Source of the DNA: an uncultured Collinsella sp.
GTDB taxonomy: Bacteria; Actinomycetota; Coriobacteriia; Coriobacteriales; Coriobacteriaceae
NCBI GenBank assembly: GCA_958354105.1
Contig: CATWVA010000025.1
Span: 1 to 26,010, forward strand
DNA length: 26,010 bases
Direction of reading: 5' to 3'
In this document: piece after piece, positions 7,252-14,958 of the stretch
Layout: each line of letters begins with the position of its first letter
Position numbering within the stretch: the stretch's first letter is position 1
Notes under the pieces: model-generated
Seen by the model: only the letters and a program-made list of their open reading frames with translations
Told to the model about the DNA's origin: nothing
Databases searched by the model: none
Made by a program: the position numbers and the translations under genes

Positions 7252-9132
7252 CTAAATCGTAGGAAGCGCAACGACCTCGGCAGGGCGCGCCAATGTTTCG
7301 GCAATACGGTCTTGCACCTCGAGCAGGCAGTCGAGCAACAGCGGGTTAAAGGTGCCGCACTTACCGTCCAGGATCATCTGGATCGCCTCCTTGTGCTGGA
7401 TAGCGTCCTTGTACACGCGCACGCTCGTCAGCGCATCGTACACGTCGGCCACCGAGACCACCTGCGCGGCAATGGGAATCTCGTCGCCCTTAAGGCCATC
7501 GGGATAACCCTTGCCGTCCCAGCGCTCGTGATGCCAACGCGCAATCTGGTACGCATATTCCATAAGCGCATTGCCGACGTGATGACGGCCCAGCTCAAGC
7601 AACATGTCGGCGCCGTTCGTGGTATGCGTCTTCATAATCTCGAACTCCTCGGGCGTAAGGCGCCCGGGTTTGTTGAGAATCGCATCGTCAATCGACATCT
7701 TGCCGATATCATGCAGCGCCGAAGCCAAGGCAATCGTGGAGCGTTCCTCGTTGTCGAGGGAGATCGTGCCGCTGCGCTGGACCAGACAGCCAAGCAGCAG
7801 CTCGGTCAGCTTCTCGATGTTCGTAACGTGTCTGCCGCTCTCGCCGTTGCGAAGCTCCATGACGCCGGCCATGATGTCGATGAGCATGCGACTGTTCTTG
7901 ACGCGCTCGTTGTACTGCTGGGACAGCAGGCTCGTCAGACGGCGCTGTTTGGCGTATAGGCGGATGGTGTTGCTTACACGGCGGCGCACGACACGGGAGT
8001 CAAACGGGCGGTTGATATAGTCCGAGGCGCCCAGCTCGTACGCGCGCAGAACCATATCATCGGAATCTTCGCTCGAAATCATGATGACAGGCAGATTGTC
8101 GATACCCGATCGGCGCGACAGATCGGCCAGCACCTCAACGCCGCTTATGCCCGGCATCACAATATCCAGCAGCACGAGCGACAACTTATCGCCATAGCGG
8201 TCGACCATGTCGAGCGCCGTACGACCGCTGTCGGCCTCGAGGATGCAATACTCGTCCTTGAGCATCTCGTTGAGAATGGCTCGGTTCATCTCGGAGTCAT
8301 CGACAATAAGCACCAAAGGCTTTTCGCTTTGGAAGGCTTCGATGGAATCGGCATCGGTCACGACCGTACCGGCTTTTGCCTTAGCGCGGCTCAATAACTG
8401 GACAGCGCGGCCAACCCCCTCATCGACCGTCTCGCCATGAATGCGAACGCCACCAACACATGCCGTCAAGCTCACGTACTCATGGCCCGGGACAATCGTG
8501 GCATGAACGGCATCGGACACCTGATGCAGGCGACGGGTGAAGTCATCGGAGGGAATATTGGGCATGACGACCACAAACTTGTCGCAGCCATAGCGTACGA
8601 GCTCGTCAGTCGAACGAATTCCGCTGCGTATGGCCGTCGCCACAGCACCGAGCGCAAGGTCGCCGGCATGACGGCCACACGTATCGTTGAAGACCCTAAA
8701 ATCATCAAGGTCGATCACCGCAACGCCGGCATTCATGCGGGCGCTACGGAGCTTTTCCTCGTAATATCGGCGATTGCGCACGCTCGTCAGCACGTCGGTG
8801 TAGACGAGGTCCTCTTCTGCAGCCTCTTGCTCATCAATCGGACGCACCATCAGCAAGACGTGAGGCTCGCCCTCGACCTTCAGAGGGCGCAGACGAGCGC
8901 GGTACTCGGTACCATCATTGAGCAGCTGCTCCGACACCTCATCGGAATCTGCCAAGGCCTCAAGACTCGACTGACGCAGACAAGGGCACCGATTGCCGGC
9001 GAGCAGGCAGTTAGGCTCGCTCTTAATCTGATCGGCCGACAGCAAACGCACCACGGGGTAGGTCTTCGCGACGCGGGCGACCTCGGCGGCGGCCTCCTCG
9101 TCGGTTAGATTGACCTCGTGATTATTGAGCAT
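7252..9132 (-). CDS. Degenerate GGDEF - receiver - HD-GYP signalling protein
   Basis: A 626-residue soluble protein with domains in an unusual order. The N-terminus (1-105) has a C-x6-C-P-C cluster (C42, C49, C51). A GGDEF-like domain spans about 110-260, but the catalytic motif reads YGCDKF (181-186), so cyclase activity is unlikely. The receiver domain spans about 272-395, with acidic pair D278/D279 and phospho-acceptor D323 in LLDIVMPG; the usual lysine of the KPF motif is R375. The HD-GYP domain spans about 415-610, with HDIGK (474-478) and HHERWDGKGYPDGL (534-547) intact, consistent with a c-di-GMP phosphodiesterase. An Hpt gene follows in the same operon. The likely role is phosphorelay-controlled breakdown of a cyclic dinucleotide; the output is not known. 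Confidence 0.9.
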   Translation of the reverse strand: MLNNHEVNLTDEEAAAEVARVAKTYPVVRLLSADQIKSEPNCLLAGNRCPCLRQSSLEALADSDEVSEQLLNDGTEYRARLRPLKVEGEPHVLLMVRPIDEQEAAEEDLVYTDVLTSVRNRRYYEEKLRSARMNAGVAVIDLDDFRVFNDTCGRHAGDLALGAVATAIRSGIRSTDELVRYGCDKFVVVMPNIPSDDFTRRLHQVSDAVHATIVPGHEYVSLTACVGGVRIHGETVDEGVGRAVQLLSRAKAKAGTVVTDADSIEAFQSEKPLVLIVDDSEMNRAILNEMLKDEYCILEADSGRTALDMVDRYGDKLSLVLLDIVMPGISGVEVLADLSRRSGIDNLPVIMISSEDSDDMVLRAYELGASDYINRPFDSRVVRRRVSNTIRLYAKQRRLTSLLSQQYNERVKNSRMLIDIMAGVMELRNGESGRHVTNIEKLTELLLGCLVQRSGTISLDNEERSTIALASALHDIGKMSIDDAILNKPGRLTPEEFEIMKTHTTNGADMLLELGRHHVGNALMEYAYQIARWHHERWDGKGYPDGLKGDEIPIAAQVVSVADVYDALTSVRVYKDAIQHKEAIQMILDGKCGTFNPLLLDCLLEVQDRIAETLARPAEVVALPTI

Positions 9133-9218
9133 ATGGGGCCCTTTCTATCGTTACGCACGGCAACGGTGCATATCAAATGGTACAAGGGTAACATCTAACA
9201 ACTGCAGGCAAACGCGCG

Positions 9219-9247
9219 ATTATCGTTACATTTTTATGACCTGGCAA
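9219..9247 (-). promoter_or_regulatory. Sigma70-like promoter for the HD-GYP/Hpt operon
   Basis: On the minus strand TTGCCA (9247-9242) and GATAAT (9224-9219) are separated by exactly 17 bp, each a 5/6 match to consensus. It lies about 85 bp before the ATG at 9132, in the gap after the alpha/beta hydrolase stop. Confidence 0.65.
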
Positions 9248-9343
9248 ACGGCGGTAATGGAGCCGCGGGCGCGCGGTTATGGGCGCATTCGTTAACAATG
9301 ACGAAACGCTAACAGTCCCCCTCCCCGCAGGTCATCGAGCGTG

Positions 9344-10141
9344 CTAACGCTCCAAGATATCGCGAACGGCGTTTGCCGCCGTAACGGGACGATCGCGCAG
9401 ACCGTTATGCGCGCCCGGGATCATCACAAGGGGGCAATCGAGATATTCGGCAGCCGCTCGCGTGCCAGCCTCGCGGGGCGTATCGACCGAAAGCTCGCCC
9501 AAAAACACAGCCGACACCGCCTTTGACGCGCAGGCGCGCTCCCAGTCGGGAGCATATGTCATATTTGTTCCGTATTCATTGGCCATGAAGCAACGACCAT
9601 TGCGCAGGGCATGTTTGGCTTCCGCCTTAGTCGTCCCAGGAGCCTCGGGGTCCAAGTCGCCGAGGGCTCCCAAGAAAAGCCGGAGCGCCCTTGAAACCTT
9701 TCCAGCCGCAATCATATCGAGCAAAACCGGAGCTGCGCCCATGCCGACGCCTTCGGCCGACACAGCCGGCTCGTGCAGAATCGCACGGGCGACGAGATGG
9801 GGTTCGGCGCGAAGAAGCTCCAGCGCCACCAACGTACCGGCACTGTGCGCGAGCACGTTTGCCGGAGCGCCGATATGCTCAATAACGGCCTGCAGGTCGG
9901 CGGCCTGGGCGGCGAGGTCGTAGCGTCCGTCTGCAGCGTCGCCGCTCTCGCCGCAACCGCGGCGATCGTAGGCAATGACGCGGTAGTCACAGGCGAGCTC
10001 GCGGGCGATGGCGTCAAAGAAGACGCCGCCGACGCAGGCGCCGTGCACGCACACCAAGGCAGGAGTATCAGGCGACACATCCGGGCCGGCATATTCGCGA
10101 CAGGCAATCGTGGTGCCCGCATTCTCGACCGTAAAATCCAT
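9344..10141 (-). CDS. Alpha/beta hydrolase
   Basis: A 265-residue alpha/beta-hydrolase-fold enzyme, probably cytoplasmic because no signal peptide is visible. The oxyanion region is VHGACVGG (32-39). The nucleophile elbow is AHSAG with S100, the second residue being His as in many esterases of this group. The catalytic histidine is H245 in IPGAHNG. YDRRGCGES (58-66) is the typical strand-4 segment. Substrate cannot be read from the sequence; esterases, lipases and C-C hydrolases all share this core. The gene is monocistronic, transcribed away from the radical SAM gene across a 225-bp divergent region. Confidence 0.88.
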   Translation of the reverse strand: MDFTVENAGTTIACREYAGPDVSPDTPALVCVHGACVGGVFFDAIARELACDYRVIAYDRRGCGESGDAADGRYDLAAQAADLQAVIEHIGAPANVLAHSAGTLVALELLRAEPHLVARAILHEPAVSAEGVGMGAAPVLLDMIAAGKVSRALRLFLGALGDLDPEAPGTTKAEAKHALRNGRCFMANEYGTNMTYAPDWERACASKAVSAVFLGELSVDTPREAGTRAAAEYLDCPLVMIPGAHNGLRDRPVTAANAVRDILER

Positions 10142-10293
10142 GTTGTGCCCCCATCATCAATGCTCATCCAGTTGCACGTCAGTGCGGTTGGATGGACCCG
10201 CATTGCCTTACGCCTTGTTAACAGATTAACTGTACCCGACCCGAGGCTTTTCATGGCACGGCATAATGCGCGACGTGAAAAAACGAAACTTGT

Positions 10294-10335
10294 AAAGCAA
10301 GAGCCCACACCTTGCTTTGGAGCCGATGCTATGCT
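10294..10335 (+). promoter_or_regulatory. Extended -10 promoter with small dyad, upstream of the radical SAM gene
   Basis: TGCTATGCT (10327-10335) is an extended -10 element about 30 bp before the start codon; a good -35 is not visible. Just upstream, AAAGCAAG (10294-10301) and CTTGCTTT (10311-10318) form a perfect 8-bp dyad placed where a regulator could bind. The function of the dyad is speculative. Confidence 0.4.
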
Positions 10336-10366
10336 TAGGCACAATTGTCTTGAGGAGCATATGCCT

Positions 10367-11143
10367 ATGTCTACGTTTTTGAATGCCAGCCCCATCTTTG
10401 GGCCCGTTCGCAGCCGTCGCCTTGGCCTCTCGCTCGGCGTCAACATGATGCCGGCCAGCGGCAAAATCTGCACGTTCGACTGCATTTACTGCGAAAACGG
10501 CCTCAACGCCGAACGCCCCTGTCATGAGCCGTACAACACGGCTGCCGTGGTACTCGACGCGCTCGAGGCAAAGCTGCGCGAGATGGCAGCCGAGGGCGAG
10601 CTCCCCGATGTGATCACCTTCGCAGGCAACGGCGAGCCCACCGCCGCACCGGAGTTTCCGCAGGCCATCGCCGGCGCCGTCGCGCTGCGCGACGAGCTTG
10701 CCCCAAACTCCAAGATCGCCGTGCTCTCCAACGGTACGCGCGCCGATCGCCCCGAGGTGCACGACGCGCTCATGATGGTCGACGACAACATTCTTAAGCT
10801 CGATACCGTCGACCCGGCGTTTATCCAGCTGCTCGACCAGCCTGTTGGCCCCTACGACGTCGAGCACCAGATTGAGACGTTCGCAAGCTTTGACGGTCAC
10901 GTTATTATCCAGACGATCTTTTTGACCGGCGAGTATCAGGGCAAGCTCATCGACAACACCGGCGAGGAGTACGTTGCCCCCTGGCTCGCGGCGCTTGAGC
11001 GCATTCGCCCACAAGAAGCGACCATTTACACGGTGGCGCGCGAGACACCGATCGCCGGCCTTGCCAAGGCAGCACCCGAGGTGCTCGACACGATCGCCGC
11101 ACGCGTGCGCGCCCTCGGCATCCCCTGCCAGGTGAGCTACTAG
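10367..11143 (+). CDS. Radical SAM protein (COG0731-like)
   Basis: A 258-residue radical S-adenosylmethionine enzyme. The [4Fe-4S] motif is C35-x3-C39-x2-C42 (CTFDCIYC), and the SAM-contacting segment is FAGNGEPT. The opening PIFGPVRSRRLGLSLGVN is typical of the COG0731 group of Fe-S oxidoreductases, related to the wyosine-type tRNA modification enzymes but of undefined reaction in bacteria. The frame is open far upstream, antisense to the hydrolase gene. GAGGAG at 10352-10357 is best spaced (9 nt) from the ATG at 10367, although an ATG at 10361 is also possible. It lies 55 bp before the methionine aminopeptidase gene, which has its own -10-like box. Confidence 0.88.
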   Translation: MSTFLNASPIFGPVRSRRLGLSLGVNMMPASGKICTFDCIYCENGLNAERPCHEPYNTAAVVLDALEAKLREMAAEGELPDVITFAGNGEPTAAPEFPQAIAGAVALRDELAPNSKIAVLSNGTRADRPEVHDALMMVDDNILKLDTVDPAFIQLLDQPVGPYDVEHQIETFASFDGHVIIQTIFLTGEYQGKLIDNTGEEYVAPWLAALERIRPQEATIYTVARETPIAGLAKAAPEVLDTIAARVRALGIPCQVSY

Positions 11144-11167
11144 CGCGCGGCTGCCCTGTGAGTGGGC

Positions 11168-11173
11168 TATACT
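11168..11173 (+). promoter_or_regulatory. -10 box (TATACT) before the methionine aminopeptidase gene
   Basis: TATACT matches 5/6 of the -10 consensus and lies 25 bp before the ATG at 11199. No convincing -35 hexamer is visible, so this is a weak call. If real it gives a very short leader with the AAAGGAAG ribosome-binding site. Confidence 0.35.
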
Positions 11174-11198
11174 AGCTGCGAATGAAAGGAAGTTAGCC

Positions 11199-12086
11199 AT
11201 GTTTGACAATGGACCCGTGCCCGGCCGCAACGACGCTTGCTGGTGCGGCAGCGGCAAGAAATACAAGAAATGCCATAGCGCCTTTGATGAGCGCCTCGAG
11301 CGCTTGTGGGAAGAGGGCTGGGAGGTTCTGCCCCGCACGCTCTACAAGACACCCGCCGACATCGAGGGCATCAAGCGCTCGGCCGCCATCAACGTGGGCG
11401 TGCTCGACTACGTAGGCGAGCATATCGCCGCGGGCATGACCACCAACCAGATCGACCAGATGATCTACGACTACACCGTCGAGCACGGCGGCACGCCGGC
11501 CGACCTCAACTACGAGGGCTACCCCAAGAGCGTATGCACCTCGATCAATGATGTGGTCTGCCACGGCATCCCCTGCGATACGGACGTGCTGCACGAGGGC
11601 GACATCATCAACGTCGACTGCTCCACGATTCTTGACGGCTACTTTAGCGACTCGAGCCGCATGTTCTGCATCGGCGAGGTCTCGGCCGAGCGCCAGCGCC
11701 TGGTCGACGTCACCCGCGCCAGCGTGGAGGCGGGTCTGGCGGCCGTCAAGCCATGGCTGCCGCTGTCCGTTATGGCCGAGGCCGTGCAAAAGACGGTCGA
11801 GGACGCCGGTTTTAGCGTGGTGCGCGAGTACGGCGGACACGGCATTGGCAAGGAGTTCCACGAGGACCCGTTTGTAGGCTTTACCACCGAGGCGCCCGAT
11901 GTGGACACCATCATGGCTCCGGGCATGGTCTTTACCATCGAGCCCATGGTCAATGCCGGAGCGCCCGACATCAAGATTAGCAAGGGCGACGGCTGGTGCG
12001 TGCGCACCAAGGACGGCAGCGATTCGGCCCAGTGCGAGGTACAGCTCGTGGTGACCGAGAACGGTTACGAGCTGCTCAGCTGGTAG
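11199..12086 (+). CDS. map: Type I methionine aminopeptidase with N-terminal SEC-C zinc motif
   Basis: A 295-residue enzyme that removes the initiator methionine from nascent proteins. Residues 9-27 form a SEC-C motif (C14-x-C16 and C25-H26), which probably binds zinc and helps contact the ribosome, as in the SEC-C-containing methionine aminopeptidases of several Gram-positive lineages. The pita-bread catalytic domain follows from about residue 50: H122 in NDVVCHGIP, and metal ligands D140, D151, H214 (GGHGIG), E248 (FTIEPM) and E280. All five ligands are intact. AAAGGAAG precedes the ATG. A strong terminator follows 10 bp after the stop. This is almost certainly a housekeeping gene. Confidence 0.95.
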   Translation: MFDNGPVPGRNDACWCGSGKKYKKCHSAFDERLERLWEEGWEVLPRTLYKTPADIEGIKRSAAINVGVLDYVGEHIAAGMTTNQIDQMIYDYTVEHGGTPADLNYEGYPKSVCTSINDVVCHGIPCDTDVLHEGDIINVDCSTILDGYFSDSSRMFCIGEVSAERQRLVDVTRASVEAGLAAVKPWLPLSVMAEAVQKTVEDAGFSVVREYGGHGIGKEFHEDPFVGFTTEAPDVDTIMAPGMVFTIEPMVNAGAPDIKISKGDGWCVRTKDGSDSAQCEVQLVVTENGYELLSW

Positions 12087-12096
12087 CCGCACGGAC

Positions 12097-12146
12097 GCCG
12101 GGCGCTCATGGACTTATAACCGTCCATGAGCGCCCGGCGCTTTATT
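12097..12146 (+). terminator. Intrinsic terminator of the methionine aminopeptidase gene
   Basis: A perfect 17-bp stem (12097-12113 with 12122-12138) and an 8-nt loop, followed by GCTTTATTTA. It starts 10 bp after the stop codon. The first copy of the approx. 50-bp interspersed repeat starts only 6 bp beyond it. Confidence 0.88.
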
Positions 12147-12151
12147 TAAGC

Positions 12152-12201
12152 GTTTTGCCTGATAAAACCTGACAAAATAAACCTGTCCCTTTTTGGCAGG
12201 T
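12152..12201 (+). repeat. Interspersed approx. 50-bp repeat, copy 1
   Basis: Contains GATAAAACCTG, a variant left arm CCTGACAAAA, then AAACCTGTCCC and the right arm TTTTGGCAGG. It ends 19 bp before the GTG of the D-2-hydroxyacid dehydrogenase gene, with the GGCAGG end facing the gene. One mismatch weakens the internal hairpin compared with copy 4. Confidence 0.85.
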
Positions 12202-12220
12202 CGAGCGGAGAGGACTGCTT

Positions 12221-13156
12221 GTGAACATCCTGGTTTTGTTGCCCGTCAACGACCGCCATCGCGCAATTCTTGAGTCGAGCGCTCCGGACGAGGACTTTAT
12301 CTACACGAGCGCCGACGCCATCAAGCGTGAACAAGTCGCCAACGCCGACGTGATCTTGGGCAACATAGACCCTGCCCTGCTTACCGCATGCGAGCACCTC
12401 CAGCTGCTGCAACTGCAGACCGCGGGCTATGACGATTACTTGGCCGCCGGCACCGTGCCGGCCGACGCTAAGCTTTCCTGCTCGGTGGGCGCCTACGGCC
12501 AGGCCGTGAGCGAGCACATGTTTGCCATGGTGCTGTCAATGATGAAGCGCCTGCCCGGCTACCAGGACCTGCAGCGCGAACATCGCTGGGAGGACTTGGG
12601 CCCGGTCACCTCGCTCAAAAATGCCAACGTGCTGGTGCTGGGCGCGGGCGATATCGGCGGCCACTTTGCCACGCTCTGCCGCAGCATGGGTGCGCACGTC
12701 CGCGGCATCAAGCGCCATCCGCTCGTCTATCCCATTGTGTTTGAGGACATGGACGGCATGGATGCCCTGTCCGAGCGCCTAGCCGAGGCCGACATCGTCG
12801 CATCCTTTATGCCCAGCACACCCGAGACCCGCGGCCTGGCGAACGCCGAGTTCTTCGCCGCGATGAAACCGGGCGCCTTCTTTGCCAACGGCGGCCGCGG
12901 CGATCTTGTGGTCGCCGACGACTTGGTTGCCGCCCTGGAGTCGGGACATCTCGCCGGCGCCGCGGTCGACGTCACCGACCCCGAGCCGCTGCCTGAGACA
13001 AGCCCACTGTGGGATGCACCCAACATGCTCATCACGCCGCACGTCTCCGGTTGGTTCCACCTGGCAGCCACGCTCAACAATGTGGTCGACATTGCCGCGG
13101 AGAACCTGCGTCACCTGCAAGCCGGCGAGACCCTGCGTTGTTGGATCGAACACTGA
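12221..13156 (+). CDS. D-isomer specific 2-hydroxyacid dehydrogenase
   Basis: A 311-residue NAD(P)-dependent oxidoreductase that interconverts a 2-oxo acid and a D-2-hydroxy acid. The Rossmann motif is G141-x-G143-x2-G146 (LGAGDIGGHF), set between two halves of a substrate domain. The catalytic residues are visible: R226 in NGGRGDLV, E255 in DPEPLP and H274 in ITPHVSGW. The start is GTG, supported by GGAGAGGA 7 nt upstream. Which acid it uses cannot be read; the family includes lactate, glycerate and phosphoglycerate enzymes, and this member is of the short glyoxylate-reductase-like type. A repeat element sits directly in its 5' leader region. Confidence 0.9.
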   Translation: MNILVLLPVNDRHRAILESSAPDEDFIYTSADAIKREQVANADVILGNIDPALLTACEHLQLLQLQTAGYDDYLAAGTVPADAKLSCSVGAYGQAVSEHMFAMVLSMMKRLPGYQDLQREHRWEDLGPVTSLKNANVLVLGAGDIGGHFATLCRSMGAHVRGIKRHPLVYPIVFEDMDGMDALSERLAEADIVASFMPSTPETRGLANAEFFAAMKPGAFFANGGRGDLVVADDLVAALESGHLAGAAVDVTDPEPLPETSPLWDAPNMLITPHVSGWFHLAATLNNVVDIAAENLRHLQAGETLRCWIEH

Positions 13157-13161
13157 TTTGT

Positions 13162-13185
13162 TCCGCCGTTCTAACGAACGGCGGA
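13162..13185 (+). terminator. Short hairpin after the dehydrogenase gene
   Basis: A 9-bp perfect stem (TCCGCCGTT with AACGGCGGA) and a 6-nt loop, 5 bp after the stop codon. It lacks a T-tract, so it may protect the 3' end or act with the stronger hairpin at 13229. Confidence 0.5.
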
Positions 13186-13206
13186 CCACTCGACGCTGCG
13201 CGCCGC

Positions 13207-13292
13207 CCAGAGCGACAATTTGTCATTCAAAAGGCAAGGCATGACCAGAAGGTCTATGCCTTGCCTTTTTCATGCCAACTTGTTCGCTCTGG
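13207..13292. terminator. Nested hairpin: probable bidirectional terminator
   Basis: The core stem AAAAGGCAAGGCAT (13229-13242) pairs perfectly with 13256-13269 and extends inward through GACC/GGTC to an AGAA loop. It has As on one side and Ts on the other, so it can terminate in both directions between the convergent dehydrogenase and M18 genes. An outer arm, CCAGAGCGA (13207-13215) with TCGCTCTGG (13284-13292), encloses the core, which is more structure than a terminator needs. Confidence 0.75.
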
Positions 13293-13362
13293 ACATCGCT
13301 CGCTGACGCTTGCTCAACCTGCGGTGTCTTAACAATTCCGTCCAGCTGTTGGCATTGCGGCA

Positions 13363-13412
13363 TTTGCCCAGATAAAACCTGCCAAAATTAACATCCCTTT
13401 TTTGGCAGGTTT
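13363..13412 (+). repeat. Interspersed approx. 50-bp repeat, copy 2
   Basis: TTTGCCCAGATAAAACCTGCC, then AAAATTAACATCCC (diverged centre) and TTTTTTGGCAGGTT. Its GGCAGG end runs into the TAA stop codon (13414-13412 on the minus strand) of the M18 aminopeptidase gene. Read in the gene direction the hairpin starts 2 nt after the stop and is followed by TTTTAT. Confidence 0.85.
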
Positions 13413-14797
13413 TAGAGTTCCACGCTTTCGGCTCCGTTGATGGTTAGGTTTCGCTCATAGAAAGCGGTGAGAGCGCGGATGGCGTACATCACGTCGCGTA
13501 CGCCGCCGGTCTCGTAGCTCGAGTGCATGGCAAGCTGCGGCAGGCCCACGTCTACGGCATGCATGCTCGCCTGCATGTTGGACAGGTTGCCGAGCGTGGA
13601 GCCGCCGGCCATGTCGCTCTTGTTGGCGAAGGCCTGCGTGGGTACGTCGGCGTCATCGCAGATGGCTTGGAACACCGCGCGGCTAAAGGCATCGGTGCAG
13701 TAGTGCTGGTTGGCGGCTTCCTTGATGACAATACCGCCGTTGAGCACAACCTGGTTGCGGGCATCGCACTTCTCGGCGTGGTTGGGATGCACGGCATGTG
13801 CATTGTCACAGCTTACAAGCATCGAGGCGGCAAGGGCGCGATGGTACGACTCGTCGTCAAAGCCCAGCGATCCGTTGATGCGGCGCAGCGCGTCGGCCAA
13901 GAACGTCGACATAGCACCCTGCTTGGTCTCGGAGCCAACCTCCTCGTTATCAAAGCAGCAAAAGACCGAAACATCGTGCGCGTTCTCAGCACCCAAAAAT
14001 GCCTGCAGCGAGGTGTAGGCGCATGCCAGGTCGTCGAGCTTGGGCGTCGAGATAAACTCATCGGCCCAGCCCCAAATGCGCGCATCCTGACGATTGACCA
14101 GGAACAGATCGCGGCCCAAAATTTGCTCGGGCTCAACGTCCAGTTCGTCGGCGATCAGGGCGTCAAAATCTCCCTGCTTAAGGTCACCGGCGCTGATGAG
14201 CGGGCACAGGTCGACGGCGCGGTTGGGCGCAAAGCCCTCATTAACGCCACGATTCATATGGATGGCAAGGCTCGGGATAATAGCGACCTCGCGCTCGGTG
14301 GAAAGCAGGCGGCTCTCAATACGGTCGCCTTCGCGTACCAACACGCGTCCAGCCAGCGCCAGCGGGCGATCGAACCAGGTGTAGTCGATCATGCCGCCGT
14401 AGGCCTCGGCGTTCAGGCGCAGCGTCTCGCCCGCGCCGTCAAGCTCAGGCACGGCCTTGACCTTAAACGTCGGCGAATCGCTGTGCGACGCCGTCAGCTG
14501 AAAATGGTAGTCGCCGGCAACGCCGTCCTCGCCCCACGTCGCGGCCAGGTCCTCGCCCACCTTAAAGGCAACAACGCTCGAGGTGTTGCGCTGCGTGTAA
14601 TAACGCCCGCCCGGCTCGATGTCCCACGCCGCATTCTCGGGCAGGTAGGTAAAGCCCGCCTCGTCGAGCTCGGCCATAATGGTCGCCGCCGTATGGAACA
14701 TGCTGGGGCATGCCTCGATAAAGTCGATAAGGTCGTTGGCGGCCTCGATATCGTCGGCCGTCACGTGCACGCGCTCGGGCGTTTCCTGATCCGTCAT
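13412..14797 (-). CDS. M18 family aminopeptidase
   Basis: A 461-residue zinc aminopeptidase of the M18 (aspartyl aminopeptidase-like) family, normally a large tetrahedral dodecamer in the cytosol that trims peptides. The metal and catalytic residues are visible: H105 in TASHSDSP, D255 in KLDDLAC, E285/E286 in DNEEVGS, D331 in SCDNAHAVHPN and H425 in AMHSSYETGG. The frame is open 37 codons further upstream, but GAAAGGGGAG directly before the ATG at 14797 and the start of family similarity support the shorter form. The stop codon touches repeat copy 2. The neighbour is a divergently transcribed amide hydrolase. Confidence 0.93.
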   Translation of the reverse strand: MTDQETPERVHVTADDIEAANDLIDFIEACPSMFHTAATIMAELDEAGFTYLPENAAWDIEPGGRYYTQRNTSSVVAFKVGEDLAATWGEDGVAGDYHFQLTASHSDSPTFKVKAVPELDGAGETLRLNAEAYGGMIDYTWFDRPLALAGRVLVREGDRIESRLLSTEREVAIIPSLAIHMNRGVNEGFAPNRAVDLCPLISAGDLKQGDFDALIADELDVEPEQILGRDLFLVNRQDARIWGWADEFISTPKLDDLACAYTSLQAFLGAENAHDVSVFCCFDNEEVGSETKQGAMSTFLADALRRINGSLGFDDESYHRALAASMLVSCDNAHAVHPNHAEKCDARNQVVLNGGIVIKEAANQHYCTDAFSRAVFQAICDDADVPTQAFANKSDMAGGSTLGNLSNMQASMHAVDVGLPQLAMHSSYETGGVRDVMYAIRALTAFYERNLTINGAESVEL

Positions 14798-14958
14798 GCT
14801 CTCCCCTTTCGCTGGGTTGATGGTCCCTTCCAGCATACCCCGCCGCGCCAGCGCCGCACTCTTCATTCCGTGTTTAATCCCGCGCCGCTCGCCAAGTTGA
14901 GCCATCATGCCCGTGCACTTTTTGCGACAATTACGCTAACAGGACGAGAGGAGCCGTC

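Noticed and set aside
11193..12092. 299-codon minus-strand frame exactly opposite the methionine aminopeptidase gene
   Set aside because: It is the mirror of a codon-biased gene with all catalytic residues, and has no ribosome-binding site or recognisable fold.
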